Shown piece by piece: positions 1 to 11,526 of a stretch of DNA of 64,000 nt. This DNA is from Phoenix dactylifera (lineage: Eukaryota > Streptophyta > Magnoliopsida > Arecales > Arecaceae). The number at the start of each line of letters is the position of its first letter. Positions within the stretch are counted from its first letter, which is position 1. A program made the position numbers and the translations under genes. The stretch is from assembly GCF_009389715.1 (NCBI RefSeq), contig NC_052399.1, positions 14,573,646 through 14,637,645 of the forward strand. Reading direction: 5' to 3'. Under the pieces are notes generated by a model that saw nothing but the letters and a program-made list of their open reading frames with translations, did not search any database and had not been told where the DNA came from.

Positions 1-18
1 TTATTAGAAGAAGTACAT

Positions 19-21
<3 letters not shown>

Positions 22-64
<43 letters not shown>
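22..64. repeat. (TC)n microsatellite
   Basis: An uninterrupted TC dinucleotide run of about 21 units, followed by a short TG-rich stretch. It is a simple sequence repeat in a spacer with no coding signal. Confidence 0.95.
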
Positions 65-68
<4 letters not shown>

Positions 69-1240
69 CTGTGTGCGTGTGTAAAAGATGAGGAAACCTG
101 ACAAACATTTCATAGATATACTTCTTGCCAAAAGCTTTCTATATCAAAAACATCACATTTGCAGGAGTAAATTATGTTTTGTGAAACATGCAACTCTATG
201 TGAGTCCAAGTCAGAAAACTCATTGAATCAAGTGTGTACATAGAACAATTCATACTTCTCTACAAATTTCAGAGAAATATTAGGTTTTGCTTTGAGATTG
301 TGACATGTTCTCCTTGATAGTAATCTTCTATCACATTTTTCTCTTTTCTTTAGATTCCACAAATAAACCACAAACCATTGATTAAACCCCCTGTCACAGA
401 AATGACATAAGATTTTTTTTTTAATTTGTTCTTTTATTTGTGTGTGTAAAATGACACAACAAGTTTATAATCAACGGTATATACAAATATAAGGACAGAA
501 CAACTGGAAGTGTATCCATAGCTATGAAACAAAAAACTTCTTATTTAAAATCTTCAGTAGTTTTGGTAATGGAACAACATGGAGTAAAATCATGTGCAAT
601 CATTTCATATCTGTCAACCATATTGACATCACAGCCACAATTTGTATCAAAGCAAAATCACCATGGTATTTGCATGTCATGTACTCAAGATATGCAAAGG
701 CACATGACAGAAGGGCATACATTGGATCCTCTACCTTGGATCGAACAATGCTTCATATTACCTTCATGTCAATTTGAGAAGACAAATAAGGATCAACTGC
801 CACTCAAATTCAGGAAAAGGAAAAAAAGATTAAGAAACAAGGGAGGAAATATGAATACCAGAAAGTAGAATTTGTGGGAAGACTTGATGGAAGACATGCT
901 TTCTGGATAAAGTTTGAGAACTTGAAGTGGTTCTAAAACTCATCACATATTTCTTTATTTTGTTTTCAACCATTTAATGATGGAGAAGCTTGCACTTCAA
1001 CTTCTAGTCAAATAACCATTATGTGCAATGACTTCAGAAATCTTGTAAACCCTCTTCTTCTTGAGAAAAAAGAAAACAATCCACAGGACATACTGGTTCA
1101 TAATCAAATCATGATGCTTCAAGATCTTTAATTGCTCACTTTTGACTGTTGATGAAGTTCGGTTTATGATATTAGAAAGAGGAGAATGTTAGAGTAAGGT
1201 GCTCATATAAATAAAGCAATTGTGTAAACAATCGATACAT
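65..1240. other. Spacer without recognisable gene
   Basis: AT-rich sequence downstream of the PPR gene. The short open frames (for example 524-868) have no recognisable domain or splice context. It probably includes the PPR 3' UTR at its right end. Confidence 0.6.
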
Positions 1241-3046
1241 TCAGCTATTTAACTCAATCCTACTCCATCCAGGTTCCTTGATCAATCCTCTCCTGTTTAT
1301 TAAATTTCTAAGCCCTATAACCTCCTTCCACTTCCCTGAAGAAGCATAAACATTAGACATTAATACATAATTGCCAGTGTTCTGAGGCTCCAGTTTAAAC
1401 AGTTGTTCTGATACCAACTCTCCAAACTGATTGTCATGATGAGTTCTGCAGGCACTAAGTAAGGGAGCCAACACCTGATTCCTTGCTTGAATGGGCACAC
1501 TATTAATAAATCTAAAGGCAGAACTGAAATGACCTGCTCTAGCAAGAAGATCCACTATGCACAAATAATGCTCTATGTTAGGCTCAACACCATAATCCTT
1601 CTGCATGCTAATGAAACATTGCAATCCTTCCTCTACTAACCCAGAATGGCTACATGCCAATAGGACGTCGGTAAAAAGAATGGCATCCGGCTTAATAGCT
1701 TCTTTCCTTTGCATCTCCTCAAAGAGGGTGAGAGCTTCTCTTCCTTTCCCGTGGCAGGCATAACCTTTTATCATGGTGCTCCACATAGTAATATCCTTTG
1801 CAGAAACCCCATCAAAAATATCTTTCGCTCTTTCTATTTTTCCACACTTGCAATACATGTAAATCAATGCAGTCTGAACTCGCAAATCTGATTGAAACCC
1901 ATTCTCCATTACATACTCTTCAATCTTTTCCCCAAAACTAAGTGATCCAGAATCAGCACAAGCTGAAAGTACTGTGGCAATGGTAACTTTGTTTGGTTTA
2001 GTATTTGAACTTAACAAGTTCTCAAATAGCACCAATGCTTCACTTGAATGCCCACCTTGAACATACCCACTGATCATGGAAGTCCACAAAAAGACATCCT
2101 TACCCCGCATAGAATCAAAAACATTTCGAGCTGATGTTAATTCTCCACATTTTGAATATAAGGTAACTAATAAAGGGGCAATGTCTAACTTTTGATCAAA
2201 TCCATTATTAATCAATACAGAATGGATTGCACGGGCTATCGATGATTTCCCCGTAAGGATGCCAGCATAGATAAGATTAATGAATGCAGCAGAGTCTGGA
2301 TTGATATCTGCACTACGCATTTTGTTGAAGAGATCAAACACCTTCATACTATCTCCAACCCTCACAAAGCCACCGGCCATTGCGGTCCAAGTGACTATGG
2401 ATTTTTCCTCCATAGAATCAAACAAGGAACGGGCATCATCAACATGGCCAAACCAGACATACATACTCAAAATTGAATTAGAAAACCGTAAATCTGAATG
2501 AAACCCAACTTTAATCCCATAACAGTGGACCGAAAGACCACACATTATGGCTGCAACAGGGCATGCACAACCCGATACAAGGCTTACACAAGTACTAGAG
2601 GTGGGCCTGAGACCAAGCGCACGCAGCTCGTTCAAGAGTTCAAACGACTTGTTAATTTGAAAGTCATGACTGTAGACGGAGATCATGGAATTCCAGGCGA
2701 CCAAGCCTCTGCGGGGCATTTCATCAAACAATTGGCGTGCGTCGGATAGATTATAGCATTTAGAGTACATATCCATTAGTGAGGTCTGTACGAAGTGATT
2801 CCCCTGGAAGCCCATCAAAAGAGCATGGGCGTGGAGCTTCCCGCCCTCTCTTGTGGAGCGCAGCTTCGCGCAGGCTTTTGCGACGAAGGGGAAGGTGAAG
2901 GCATCGCCATGAACGCCGGATCTCACCATGGAGGAGTAGAGATGGAGAGTTTCCAGGTACGATCCATTTCGCGTGGAGGCCCGAATCATGCGGTTCCAGG
3001 TTTGTAAAGGAAGGGCTTTGGTAAGGTATTGGAGATGGGATTGCAT
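1241..3046 (-). CDS. Pentatricopeptide repeat protein, PLS class, E subgroup
   Basis: This is an intronless 601-residue frame. PPR proteins of this class bind single-stranded RNA in mitochondria or plastids and act in C-to-U editing or other RNA processing. Tandem motifs are visible from about residue 14 (TWNRMIRASTRNG) to about residue 470, with recurring LxxMYxKCG, ARxxFDxM and WxxMIxGY signatures typical of alternating P, L and S motifs. The C-terminal part (about 490-601: HYLCIVDLLARAGH, then NYVLMSNVYASSGKW and KEPGWSRIE) is an E domain. The protein stops there, so there is no DYW deaminase domain; E-type factors usually recruit one in trans. The first in-frame Met is used. No clear transit peptide is visible. 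A LINE lies about 110 bp upstream on the same strand. RNA target and orthologue are not assigned. Confidence 0.93.
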   Translation of the reverse strand: MQSHLQYLTKALPLQTWNRMIRASTRNGSYLETLHLYSSMVRSGVHGDAFTFPFVAKACAKLRSTREGGKLHAHALLMGFQGNHFVQTSLMDMYSKCYNLSDARQLFDEMPRRGLVAWNSMISVYSHDFQINKSFELLNELRALGLRPTSSTCVSLVSGCACPVAAIMCGLSVHCYGIKVGFHSDLRFSNSILSMYVWFGHVDDARSLFDSMEEKSIVTWTAMAGGFVRVGDSMKVFDLFNKMRSADINPDSAAFINLIYAGILTGKSSIARAIHSVLINNGFDQKLDIAPLLVTLYSKCGELTSARNVFDSMRGKDVFLWTSMISGYVQGGHSSEALVLFENLLSSNTKPNKVTIATVLSACADSGSLSFGEKIEEYVMENGFQSDLRVQTALIYMYCKCGKIERAKDIFDGVSAKDITMWSTMIKGYACHGKGREALTLFEEMQRKEAIKPDAILFTDVLLACSHSGLVEEGLQCFISMQKDYGVEPNIEHYLCIVDLLARAGHFSSAFRFINSVPIQARNQVLAPLLSACRTHHDNQFGELVSEQLFKLEPQNTGNYVLMSNVYASSGKWKEVIGLRNLINRRGLIKEPGWSRIELNS

Positions 3047-3153
3047 TTGTCTTGGACTCGTCGATGCTTTTCCCTCGTTGCACTCTATCTTGACGCTTTT
3101 CCCATGCTGTTAGAAAACCCTCGTTTCAGCTACTGGGGCTTCCAAAGACGAAG

Positions 3154-3172
3154 TTTTTTTTTTTTTCTTTTT

Positions 3173-3207
<35 letters not shown>

Positions 3208-4000
3208 TGAAAACGGCTACTCATATCATATAGTTCGAATGTGAGTACAGCCCTCCAAATCACAAGAAAGTAAAAAGTACAACTGTGGGGGGACGTCTGT
3301 AACAGACGTCCACACAAAATCACCTGAGTGCCGAGCGACAAAGGAGGCGACCCAGTCTGCTGCCCGGTTCGCCTCCCTAAACACATGTGCTGCCCGAAAG
3401 TCAGCCATCATCTGAGCCATCCTACGGGACTCTCGGATGAGGGGATGGCCATCCCCAAACCGATCCACACCCCGAATCCAATCAACCACCACCGAAGAGT
3501 CACCCTCGAGGTACACCCGCACAGCCCCAAATACCTGCCTCACATAGGATATACCCTCCCAAGCTGCCTGCAGCTCTGCTCCAACCACTGTAGAACCAGG
3601 CGTGCGCCGTCCTCTTGCTGCTATCATCCTGCCGAGATGGTCCCTGATCACAAATCCGGCCTCTCCAAACAAACCATCTACCGACCTGCTGCCATCAAAA
3701 TTCACCTTGAGATAGCCAAGGGGTGGGGGTGCCCAAGAGACAAAGGCAAACCGTGGCGCTGAAACAGCGTGATGAGCACCCCAGATATCCCTGACCAGCC
3801 CAAAGGTGACTACCGAAGTCGCCCCGATAACCTCCCTCGCAAGCACCGCCGCCCGATCTACCACCATCCTCGGAGACGCCCTCCTCCCCTCAAAAATACC
3901 TGTGTTCCTGTCCAACCATATATGGTAGGACAGGTAGGCCACAAAAATCCCCGCCTCGACAGATCTGGGGCAACAGGACGCGCACCCTGTAGTTTTGAAG
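3154..4000 (-). mobile_element. 5'-truncated LINE (non-LTR retrotransposon) with poly(A) tail
   Basis: On the minus strand an open frame (4380-3226) holds a plant LINE-type RNase H-like domain: VNFDGS, GAELQAAWEGI, LEGDSSVVVDWI and REANRAADWVA carry the expected acidic residues. Just before it is the usual YHIWLDRNTGIFEGRR segment. About 20 bp past its stop codon is a T-rich run at 3154-3206, which is a poly(A) tail on the minus strand. Reverse transcriptase and endonuclease are absent, so this is a 5'-truncated copy. The left limit is clear. The right limit near 4000 is approximate, because the frame continues into unrelated sequence. I found no target-site duplication. Confidence 0.8.
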
Positions 4001-5729
4001 CAGGGGTGGATACTTTTTTTCTCTAGGGATAAAGGTCTATGATTAGTCCATCCAATGGTTATGGTGAAGCTTTTCTTAAGCTTATGACTGGTCTCATCCA
4101 TGGTGAAGCTTATCTTAAGCTTGGAGCAACCTAAAGCTATACTTGGCTCATCTCCCGCGCAGCTTAAGGAGAAGTAATTGTGTCCTGAGGCGAGTTTTGG
4201 AGGCCTGGTGCATCTTTTTGAAAGGAGACTCAGTAAAAATGATTGAGTGGATTTTATAGAAGGGGTCGAAAGTCTTCGACCATCCACTTTTAGAGAACGT
4301 CCGACGGCTACTACAAAATGTGACGTCTTCCATACCGGGCATATATTCCGAAAGTCAAACAGAGCTGCCGATAAAGTCACCTCCTTTATTGCTCATCATT
4401 CTGGAGAAATTTTTTGAACTCGTTTTGTACCTATCCCTCCACCGCGTGGAGTTTTTTTATCTCTCGACTCAATAGGCAGCGCTCACGTGAGATTAGTGTG
4501 AGCTGCTGGTGTATAAAAAAAAAAAAAACATTGTATTCTAGTATATAAAAGTTTTTATCACTAACTTATTCTTTTTGAGAGAAAGGGGTGGAGACCCACC
4601 ATTATGCAAGAATTATGCGGATTTCGATACTTGGGATGCACCATCAAAAAGCCTCTTCTCCTTGAGAAGGGCGTGATTGCTATAGCAATCTCCAATTCAA
4701 AATGGAATATCTTGCTGTGATTAATTTAATGCAATATTGCAAAGCTTTTCCCCCTTGTTGCCTGGTCCCTAACGTTGTTAACTAGAAGGAACAATCAAAG
4801 TGCATTGCCTGTGCCGTGATTCCATTTGAACAGCAAGAGAAGGAACCTAGCTGAACTTCCAATTCCTTTCTACTAAATTCGGATTGCCTTCCACTGGTGC
4901 TGTTTCTGCGTGACTAATCTTTCTCGGACCAATTAGACAAATTAGCAAAGTAATTCCAGCACAGTATTTCTTGACTACATAGAATTAGTTTGTCGTGCTA
5001 GCCAAATAGGTGCGTGACGTTAGTAGGAGGCTTTTGTTACCGTGGTGTTCATGTCGAATTTGGTCATATGACAATCGCTAGGATGATAGGCCAAAGCTAA
5101 GACAAGCACTGTATTTTGTCAAAACATAACTCTTCAAGCATGTCATTCATGCAAATGTCCGAGCGAAGCCAAGGCAAAAAGCAAAGGCTTAGCAAATTTC
5201 AACTCTAGACTCAAGTCAACCGGAAAAGGCCTTAGACATCATGCATCCTATAGTTTGCTTCTCGTGATTGCAAATTTAAGACTTTCAATAAACAAAATGA
5301 GAACTAATCTCATACAAAACATGAAAAGAAAACTTAAGAGAATTCCAAATTTCAAAACAATTGTAGATAATTTAGAGAATACATTGACCATGATTCGGTA
5401 TAAAGATGTAACGAAGCTGAATAGTTTCTGGAGTAACATTCACATCCCCAACACTACTTTGGTCAGCTGCACACATGCAAACATTTATTTTTATAAATTG
5501 CAGTTCTTCTCCTACCAAACAGAACATTTTGTTGGTTGAACTTTACACTATGGAGATACAAGCTCAAGGAGCACATTGCTCGTATCTTGAAGCCAACCAG
5601 CAAGAATTATATACATTTAAACGTAGGGGTCAGGCAACATCATCTCAATCTTGGTATCATGATAAGAGGACATTCAAACGTAGAGGTCATGCGAGCTCAT
5701 CTTAATCCTGGTGATGATAAGGAGACATC
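4001..5729. other. Spacer without recognisable gene
   Basis: No domain-bearing frame was seen. At 4050-4125 a segment containing GGTGAAGCTT, TCTTAAGCTT and similar words is repeated twice with small changes. An A-run lies near 4516-4529. The right end includes the 3' side of the RNase III-like gene. Confidence 0.55.
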
Positions 5730-8362
5730 TTAGTCGGGATGGTCGAGCGTTGTTGAGTCCAAGTCGCCTAAGGTCTCTTTGAGTCTGTCCAACGCAGCCT
5801 TCGCGGCACGATTTTGAGCAATTTCCTTCTTCTGGCCATTCCCACTCCCGACCAATTTGCCATCAACCAAGACCTCAATCTTTGGATCTTCAGGCCACAC
5901 GCCCTTCAAGAAGGTCACATCCATCTTTAGCTTTTGGCAGAGTTCATAGAGCTCGCTCATTGGGTGTTTTCCTAAAGTCTCTGGATTGATCAGTGGCGCA
6001 GCTAGCCTCCTAAATATCTGTTCCAAGTCATACATTCATATTTCGCGTTGGTACTTGGTAAACACACACACAGAGGCAGAGGGGGAGAAAGAGAGAGACC
6101 TCACAAACAGTTTCCAAAGAGCTGTTGGTGTCTAAAAAAACGGCTCCAAGGAGGGATTCAACAATGTCCGCCAGGACTTTAGGTGGGTCAACAAGGCCGT
6201 TGGAATGGATCGGATGTTCCATCATGGCTTGCATAAAATCTTGAATCTAGAAAAGTCAACAACCAAAGAAAGACTTAGCGGCATTCCGGAAACTACCAGA
6301 AAAGAATGGCACTTGCAATAGCTACAATCTTTCTTAAAAAAATTATGATATTCTATTGTAGAATAAATAACATACATTAACAAGCCATCAGATCAATAGG
6401 GGTCTTCAATACTTGGCATCTAAACAATAATAGACAGTAGTTGTGGTGCATGAAACATGTTTCATTATGATATTATTAGGAAAGAACCCACAAACCATAT
6501 TATTAGGAAATATCCTTTTCCATCATAGCAAGCATCTTCCGTAGCTGCAAATAGATTAGCTACAAGGAATAACGACGTGAACAGGCCAGCCTGATAGCCA
6601 ACTTTCAGGCCAGGTCTTTTCCTCGGTCAGTGCCAAAGATGTTCTTGCGTTACACTAATAAAGTTCGTCTCGTGAGTTACCGAAACCACGATTTATTGAA
6701 AGCGCTCGTTGATCCCATATTTGCATGCACGGTCATCTGATTTGGAAAAGGCACCCCCAAGAGGCTACATTTCCTCAACAAAGCTCACAATCCTGCTACT
6801 CTACTTTTATATAATGACAACTCCCAGCGAATATGATGGACCGATAAAGATTAAGCCTCTAAATTATTATTTTTTTATTTTGGAGAGCACATTCTGCTCT
6901 CTCTCCTCCTGAACACATCTCGAAATTTGATATTTTTATCCATTTCTTATGAAAGAACTTACTCTCAAAAAAGAAAAAAATATATAGAAATTTTTTTAAT
7001 AAGAGACATCTTTATATTCATGGGAAATCTACAATCTAAAGTATCATCAAAATCATATAAAAAATAAAATAATAGAACTTTTGGAAAATCGAACCTCCTT
7101 CGAAGGGGTGAGAAAGGATATCCCAGTTCTCAATCATCGCCGTCCTCCTTTATAAAAGGTCTCCCATCTGGGAAAGAAGCGTATGAATGATTAACCTTCC
7201 TTCATGCGACACTGCTCGCTTTGATAGCGTTTTGGGATTTGTTCGGCAGGTGATTCAATGATGTTTTCGCACGGAGGAAGGTTAATCATCTTTTCGTGCG
7301 AAAGATACAACCCAGTCCCATCCATCAATCAGGCGCATCCATTCTTAGGGCATGTTAATATTATACTCTACAACATAAATTCCCAGCCCTAATTTTACAA
7401 TATATAAAGAACTTTGGTTGATGTAATTGGATTGACCAGGAGTATGCGAGAAGCGCGCAGGTCAAAGTAACAGGTGAATTGGTTTGCACGGCTCGGTAAA
7501 TCGCACCAACTCGCCGTGGCCACGTAATACCGGGAGGCGAAGGAAGCAAAAACTCCCGTTAACCTACCTAACCCACAGTTAGGTCTCCTGGAACCTAAAC
7601 TCTCACCCCATTCAAGTAACCCGTGTCGGTACCTAACCGACGTCGGGCCGGGTCATAAAACCCAATCCAATTCCAGGGGTTCTGGTGATCCGAGGTCCGT
7701 CCCCCGCCTCATCCCCTCTCAGGAGGAAGAGCAGTAGAGCTCCAAGGAACCATTCCGGTAATGGAAAGCCAAAAAAAAAAAAAAAAGATCACCCAAAAAG
7801 CTCAGGAGACGCAGCTCCATTCCCCAGATCCAGCTGCCAATTTGCCCTAACGGAAGCGAGGTATATAATTCAATCTAAGGAGGCCAAAAAAAAAAGAAAT
7901 CAAGGCTTCCACAAAATTTAATTCAAAAATTAAACTGTGATGAGTAAAGATATTTACCTGGGCTTGGAGCTGGGGGGCCTTGTGGCGGAGATAGCGATGG
8001 AGGCCATGCTCCACGGCGACGCGGGCGAGCTTTTCGGTGTCGACGTTGGCGGCGCGGAGACGGGTGAGGGGGCCGGGGGAGAGATCTGGGTACGAGGAGA
8101 ACACCTCCCTCGCCACGATGCAGGTGAGGACAGCGTCCCCCATGAACTCCAGCCTCTCATACGACTTCGCCGGTTTGTACGGCAAATAGAAGGAGCTGTG
8201 AGTCAAAGCCTCCTCCACCAGATCTTTGTTACTAAATCTATAACCCAGTATCTCCTCCACCATACGCACCTCCTCCTCTCCCATCTCTGGTGCTGTGCCT
8301 ATGACGTTGAATTCCTCTCGCTTCTCTCGCTTCCCCATCGCTTCCTCCTCTGCTGCTCCCAT
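5730..8362 (-). CDS. RTL: RNase III-like protein (one RNase III domain plus one dsRBD), RTL family
   Basis: Three exons can be joined in frame: 8362-7958, 6246-6100 and 6017-5730, all with GT..AG borders, giving 279 aa. Exon 1 carries the RNase III signature ERLEFMGDAVL at residues 69-79. Exon 2 carries the second catalytic box KVLADIVESLLGA, with D162 and E165. The metal-binding residues E69, E72, D76, D162 and E165 are all present, so catalysis is likely. Exon 3 encodes a double-stranded RNA-binding domain (about 203-265, ending in the GSGNGQKKEIAQNRAAKAAL type helix). One RNase III domain plus one dsRBD matches the short plant RNASE THREE-LIKE proteins, which cleave structured double-stranded RNA; it is far smaller than Dicer. 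The first ATG (8362) is used; a second in-frame ATG lies at 8338. Exact RTL subgroup is uncertain. Intron 1 is 1.7 kb and intron 2 only 82 bp. Confidence 0.92.
7189..7287. repeat. Imperfect inverted repeat in intron 1 of the RNase III-like gene
   Basis: GATTAACCTTCCT at 7189-7201 is mirrored exactly by AGGAAGGTTAATC at 7275-7287. The homology extends imperfectly to about 25 bp per arm, with a loop of about 73 bp. This may be a foldback or a small MITE remnant. No target duplication was identified. Confidence 0.7.
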
Positions 8363-9316
8363 CCGCGAGGGGAAGAATACGAAGCCGGCCGACCGAAGAA
8401 CTTGGGGTTGGATTTAGGGGAAAGACGAGGCGGGGGAAGACAAAATAGAGGGAGGAAGGTCAAGAAAAGAAGAAATTGTGATCGAGGGCAAATGGGGAAG
8501 TGGATCTTTTATATTACAATTCGGGAGATATCACCTAGCTCAAGTCAAAACAAACGGTACTACGGAACTGCCTTCCCTTCGTTTCCGCCGAAGGTTTTTC
8601 TGGCCGCTGGGGCGAGGAAAGAAGAAAGCCTGGTTCAATAGCGAGGGCCAAGTTCGGGACCGCCTTATATTGGTGGAGGAGCCACCGTCGAGATGGTCCG
8701 TCAGAAAGGTGTCTTCTGGCTTTCTTTCTTTTGTTTGCGGCGCTGTTCCTAGAGTCGGGCCCAGGAGATGGTTTGGTGGAAAGATTGGGCGGCAGGAAAC
8801 GTTACGGACGGGGCAGTTGAGCTCATTAAAAGGATAACGACGTAAAGGCTGGACAGAGCCGGACGGTGGGCGCAAGTGGCATCGCTCCATAGTAATTACG
8901 ATACCAAGAGATTGGGTCGAGGTCAGGCCGACCTCATGCGGAACCGGTGAAGCCACCGCGCCTGAGGTACGGACACACGACCCACGCGCAGGCTACCTAC
9001 AGGGAAGGGGAAGGGTTCACTGCACTGGCACTGCGACGTTTTTAAAAAGTATGCAGCAAATTAAAGAATAGTACTTCTCCTTCAGGAAATACTTTGGAAC
9101 GGGTCCGGCATGTGGTTCATTAAGGTATGAATCAAGCTGTACCATTTGAATACACTTTTCTGCCAGCTGGGCTGATGGCTTAAGTCAACAGGTGGATTAA
9201 AGAAAATCTTTATATACTTAGATTTTATTTTTTTTTTGCCTTCACTAGAAACGATACATATCCAAGTCTTGCACACCTTAATGTAAGCACATGGATCTTT
9301 GCTACCAGAATGCAAA

Positions 9317-9414
<98 letters not shown>

Positions 9415-10089
9415 TAGATAGATAGAGATAGAGAGAGAGAGAGAGAGAGACTAATAGGGGGTACTAAATAGCTTAAGCCCTATTTGGCAGCAACATGTAT
9501 TTTAGTTTTTCAATTATCATTCTCAAAGATATAGAAATCAAGATGGTACTGGCGTTCTTAACCTAGTTTTCATGTTCAGTCTTTTAATCATTTTTTAAAT
9601 TTCTAGAAAGTATGGAAACTTAAAAACTAAAAAAAAAACAAAATTATGTATGATCACCACCACATCCTTGGTTGCTACCACCTCCCACTACAATCCAAGT
9701 AACTGTGAAAAAAGTTTTATTTTTTTGGTTTTAATGAAAAATTAAAAATTGAAAATGGGAGATAATACCCCATGCAATCTTAGTTGATAAATTTAGAACC
9801 ATGTGAAGAAGTGGGGTTGTAATTGGATGGGGCGATGGGAAGAAGTCACAAAACAAGTTTGCCTTTACGAGTTGAGTAAACAAATAAAAAAAAGTCTTCT
9901 CTTTGGATAAATCCTATTTTTCGTCGCATGAGAGCCCACTAAATAAAAAGGAGAAGCAGAAACAGACGCCGTTTTTCGCAATAAGCAAGACAAGTTTAGT
10001 ATACAAATATTAAGAAACACTAGTTCAAAAACAATTGTTTTTGTGACCGTTGCTAGAAAGGACGCCAATTTAGATCTTTTCATACCAAG
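8363..10089. other. Promoter side of the RNase III-like gene and spacer
   Basis: The first few hundred bases are the 5' flank of the RNase III-like gene. The rest has no recognisable gene apart from the TA-rich microsatellite. Open frames here lack domains. Confidence 0.5.
9320..9450. repeat. Compound microsatellite (TA)n-(TAGA)n-(GA)n
   Basis: A run of about 46 TA units (9320-9411) passes into TAGA units and then GA units. It is likely hypervariable in length. Confidence 0.97.
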
Positions 10090-10687
10090 ATGAGTGATGG
10101 GAGGCAAAATGGATCGTCATACTCCGGCATAGAGTCACCCAATTTCGGCCGAGCAGACCTCAGAGCCGAGCAGGCCGAAGAGGCTCCCTCAATCGCAGGT
10201 ATAATGACGTTCCGGTCCGAGCTCCGGGGCGCCCTGCAGCGTCGACTGCGAGCCAAAGAGGCTCCCTCCACCGCAAGTAACGACGCCTCGCCAAGAACCG
10301 GGCCGACCTCAAATCTCCCGAAGGCCGAGTCGACCTCAGCCGACCAAAGAACGAGCCGACCTTGCTAAGCACATGCCGTGGTCTCCAAGCCTGCCCGACC
10401 TCGCCCGCAGTCGTACCTGCGCGCACGCCCACGTCCGCTCATGTGGTCGAACATCCCAGCCTGGCTAACCCCCTTCTACAAATCATTGCTTGCTAGCCAC
10501 TCCTTGACGTGCCAACCAAGGACCATGCCTTGTTGCCTCAACCATTCTTGTTGTCAAGGGCCATACCTTGCCACGCCTGTCAAGGGCTATTTCCTGCCAC
10601 ATCTGCCAACACACGCCATCTCCAGCTAATTAGCTAGCTGATCACAGCTCAGTCCGAAATTTCAAGTAACGGCCGTGATCCTCACCC

Positions 10688-10695
10688 TATAAAAA
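10688..10695 (+). promoter_or_regulatory. TATA box of the solo LTR
   Basis: TATAAAAA lies about 590 bp into the LTR, upstream of a GC-richer leader-like stretch, as expected at a U3/R boundary. Activity is not shown by sequence alone. Confidence 0.55.
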
Positions 10696-10960
10696 GGAGA
10701 TAGGAAAAGACCCTCGGTAAGCTTTTACAAGCATTCTTAAGCTTTGATAAGCCATTACAAGCTGTTTTGAGCTACAAGAAGCCATGAAAGGCATTCAAAA
10801 AGCTCTCCTCCAAAAAAAAGCCCGGCTAACTTAGCCGTCGGAGGACCTTCGCTGGAATCTCCGACCAAGGCTTTATGCAGGTACCCCGGAGCGCAGAAGG
10901 TGGCCCTCTTTCTCTGTTCTGGCCAGCGTCTTCTCAGAGGTACCCCGGAGCACTAGAGGT

Positions 10961-11431
10961 TAGGGCTGTTAATGAGCCGAGCTGCTCGGGCTCGGTAAAA
11001 GCCCGGCTCGGGCTTGGCTCGTTAGTCAAACGAGTCCGAGCCTGAGCCCAATATGAGGCTCGTTTACACCCGAGCCCGAGCCCGAGCAGCTCACGAGCCC
11101 AAACGAGCTCTAGTCTCCCACTGAAAAATTTTATTTCAGCACTATAATTCATAAAAATCTGACCACATAGAGAAAAATAGCCTGTTATCAAGCCCAAGCC
11201 CGAGCTCGAGCCCGATTACGAGCCCGAGCTCGAGCTAGTTCTGGAGCTTGTAATTGAAACGAGCTTTACGAGCTCAAGCCCGAGCCTTTACTTTGCCAAG
11301 CGAGCCCGAGCTCGAGCCCAATATAGAGCTCGTTACCGAGCTCGAGCCCGAGCCCGAGCCCGAGCTTCTGTGAAACGAGCCGAGCCGAGCTCTCCCAGGC
11401 TCGGGCTTGGCTCGGCTCGTTAACAGCCCTA
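10961..11431. mobile_element. hAT-type MITE nested in the solo LTR
   Basis: The terminal inverted repeats start TAGGGCTGTTAA on both ends and match at 21 of 22 positions. They are flanked by an 8-bp imperfect direct repeat, CTAGAGGT (10953-10960) and CCGGAGGT (11432-11439). TAGGG termini with 8-bp duplications are typical of hAT elements. The 471-bp interior is built from degenerate GAGCCCGAGC-like words and codes for no transposase. Confidence 0.85.
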
Positions 11432-11526
11432 CCGGAGGTGGTCCTCTTTCTCCGACCCCAGCCGGCACCTCCTTGGCTTCCTCTGTCGTGGTCACCCTCG
11501 GGCCCCATTTCAACTACAACAATGAG

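Larger units (their letters stand above)
10095..11521 (+). mobile_element. Solo LTR of an LTR retrotransposon
   Basis: The segment starts TGATGG and ends ACAACA. It is flanked by a perfect 5-bp direct repeat ATGAG (10090-10094 and 11522-11526). A TATA-like box CTATAAAAAGG lies near 10687-10697, which sets the orientation as plus. There is no internal coding region, so this is a solo LTR left by LTR-LTR recombination. Without the nested MITE and its target duplication the LTR is about 948 bp. The superfamily is not assigned. Confidence 0.82.

Noticed and set aside
524-868. 114-codon frame near the left end
   Set aside because: AT-rich, no recognisable motif, ends in a Lys/Arg-rich tail from A-rich DNA; likely chance.
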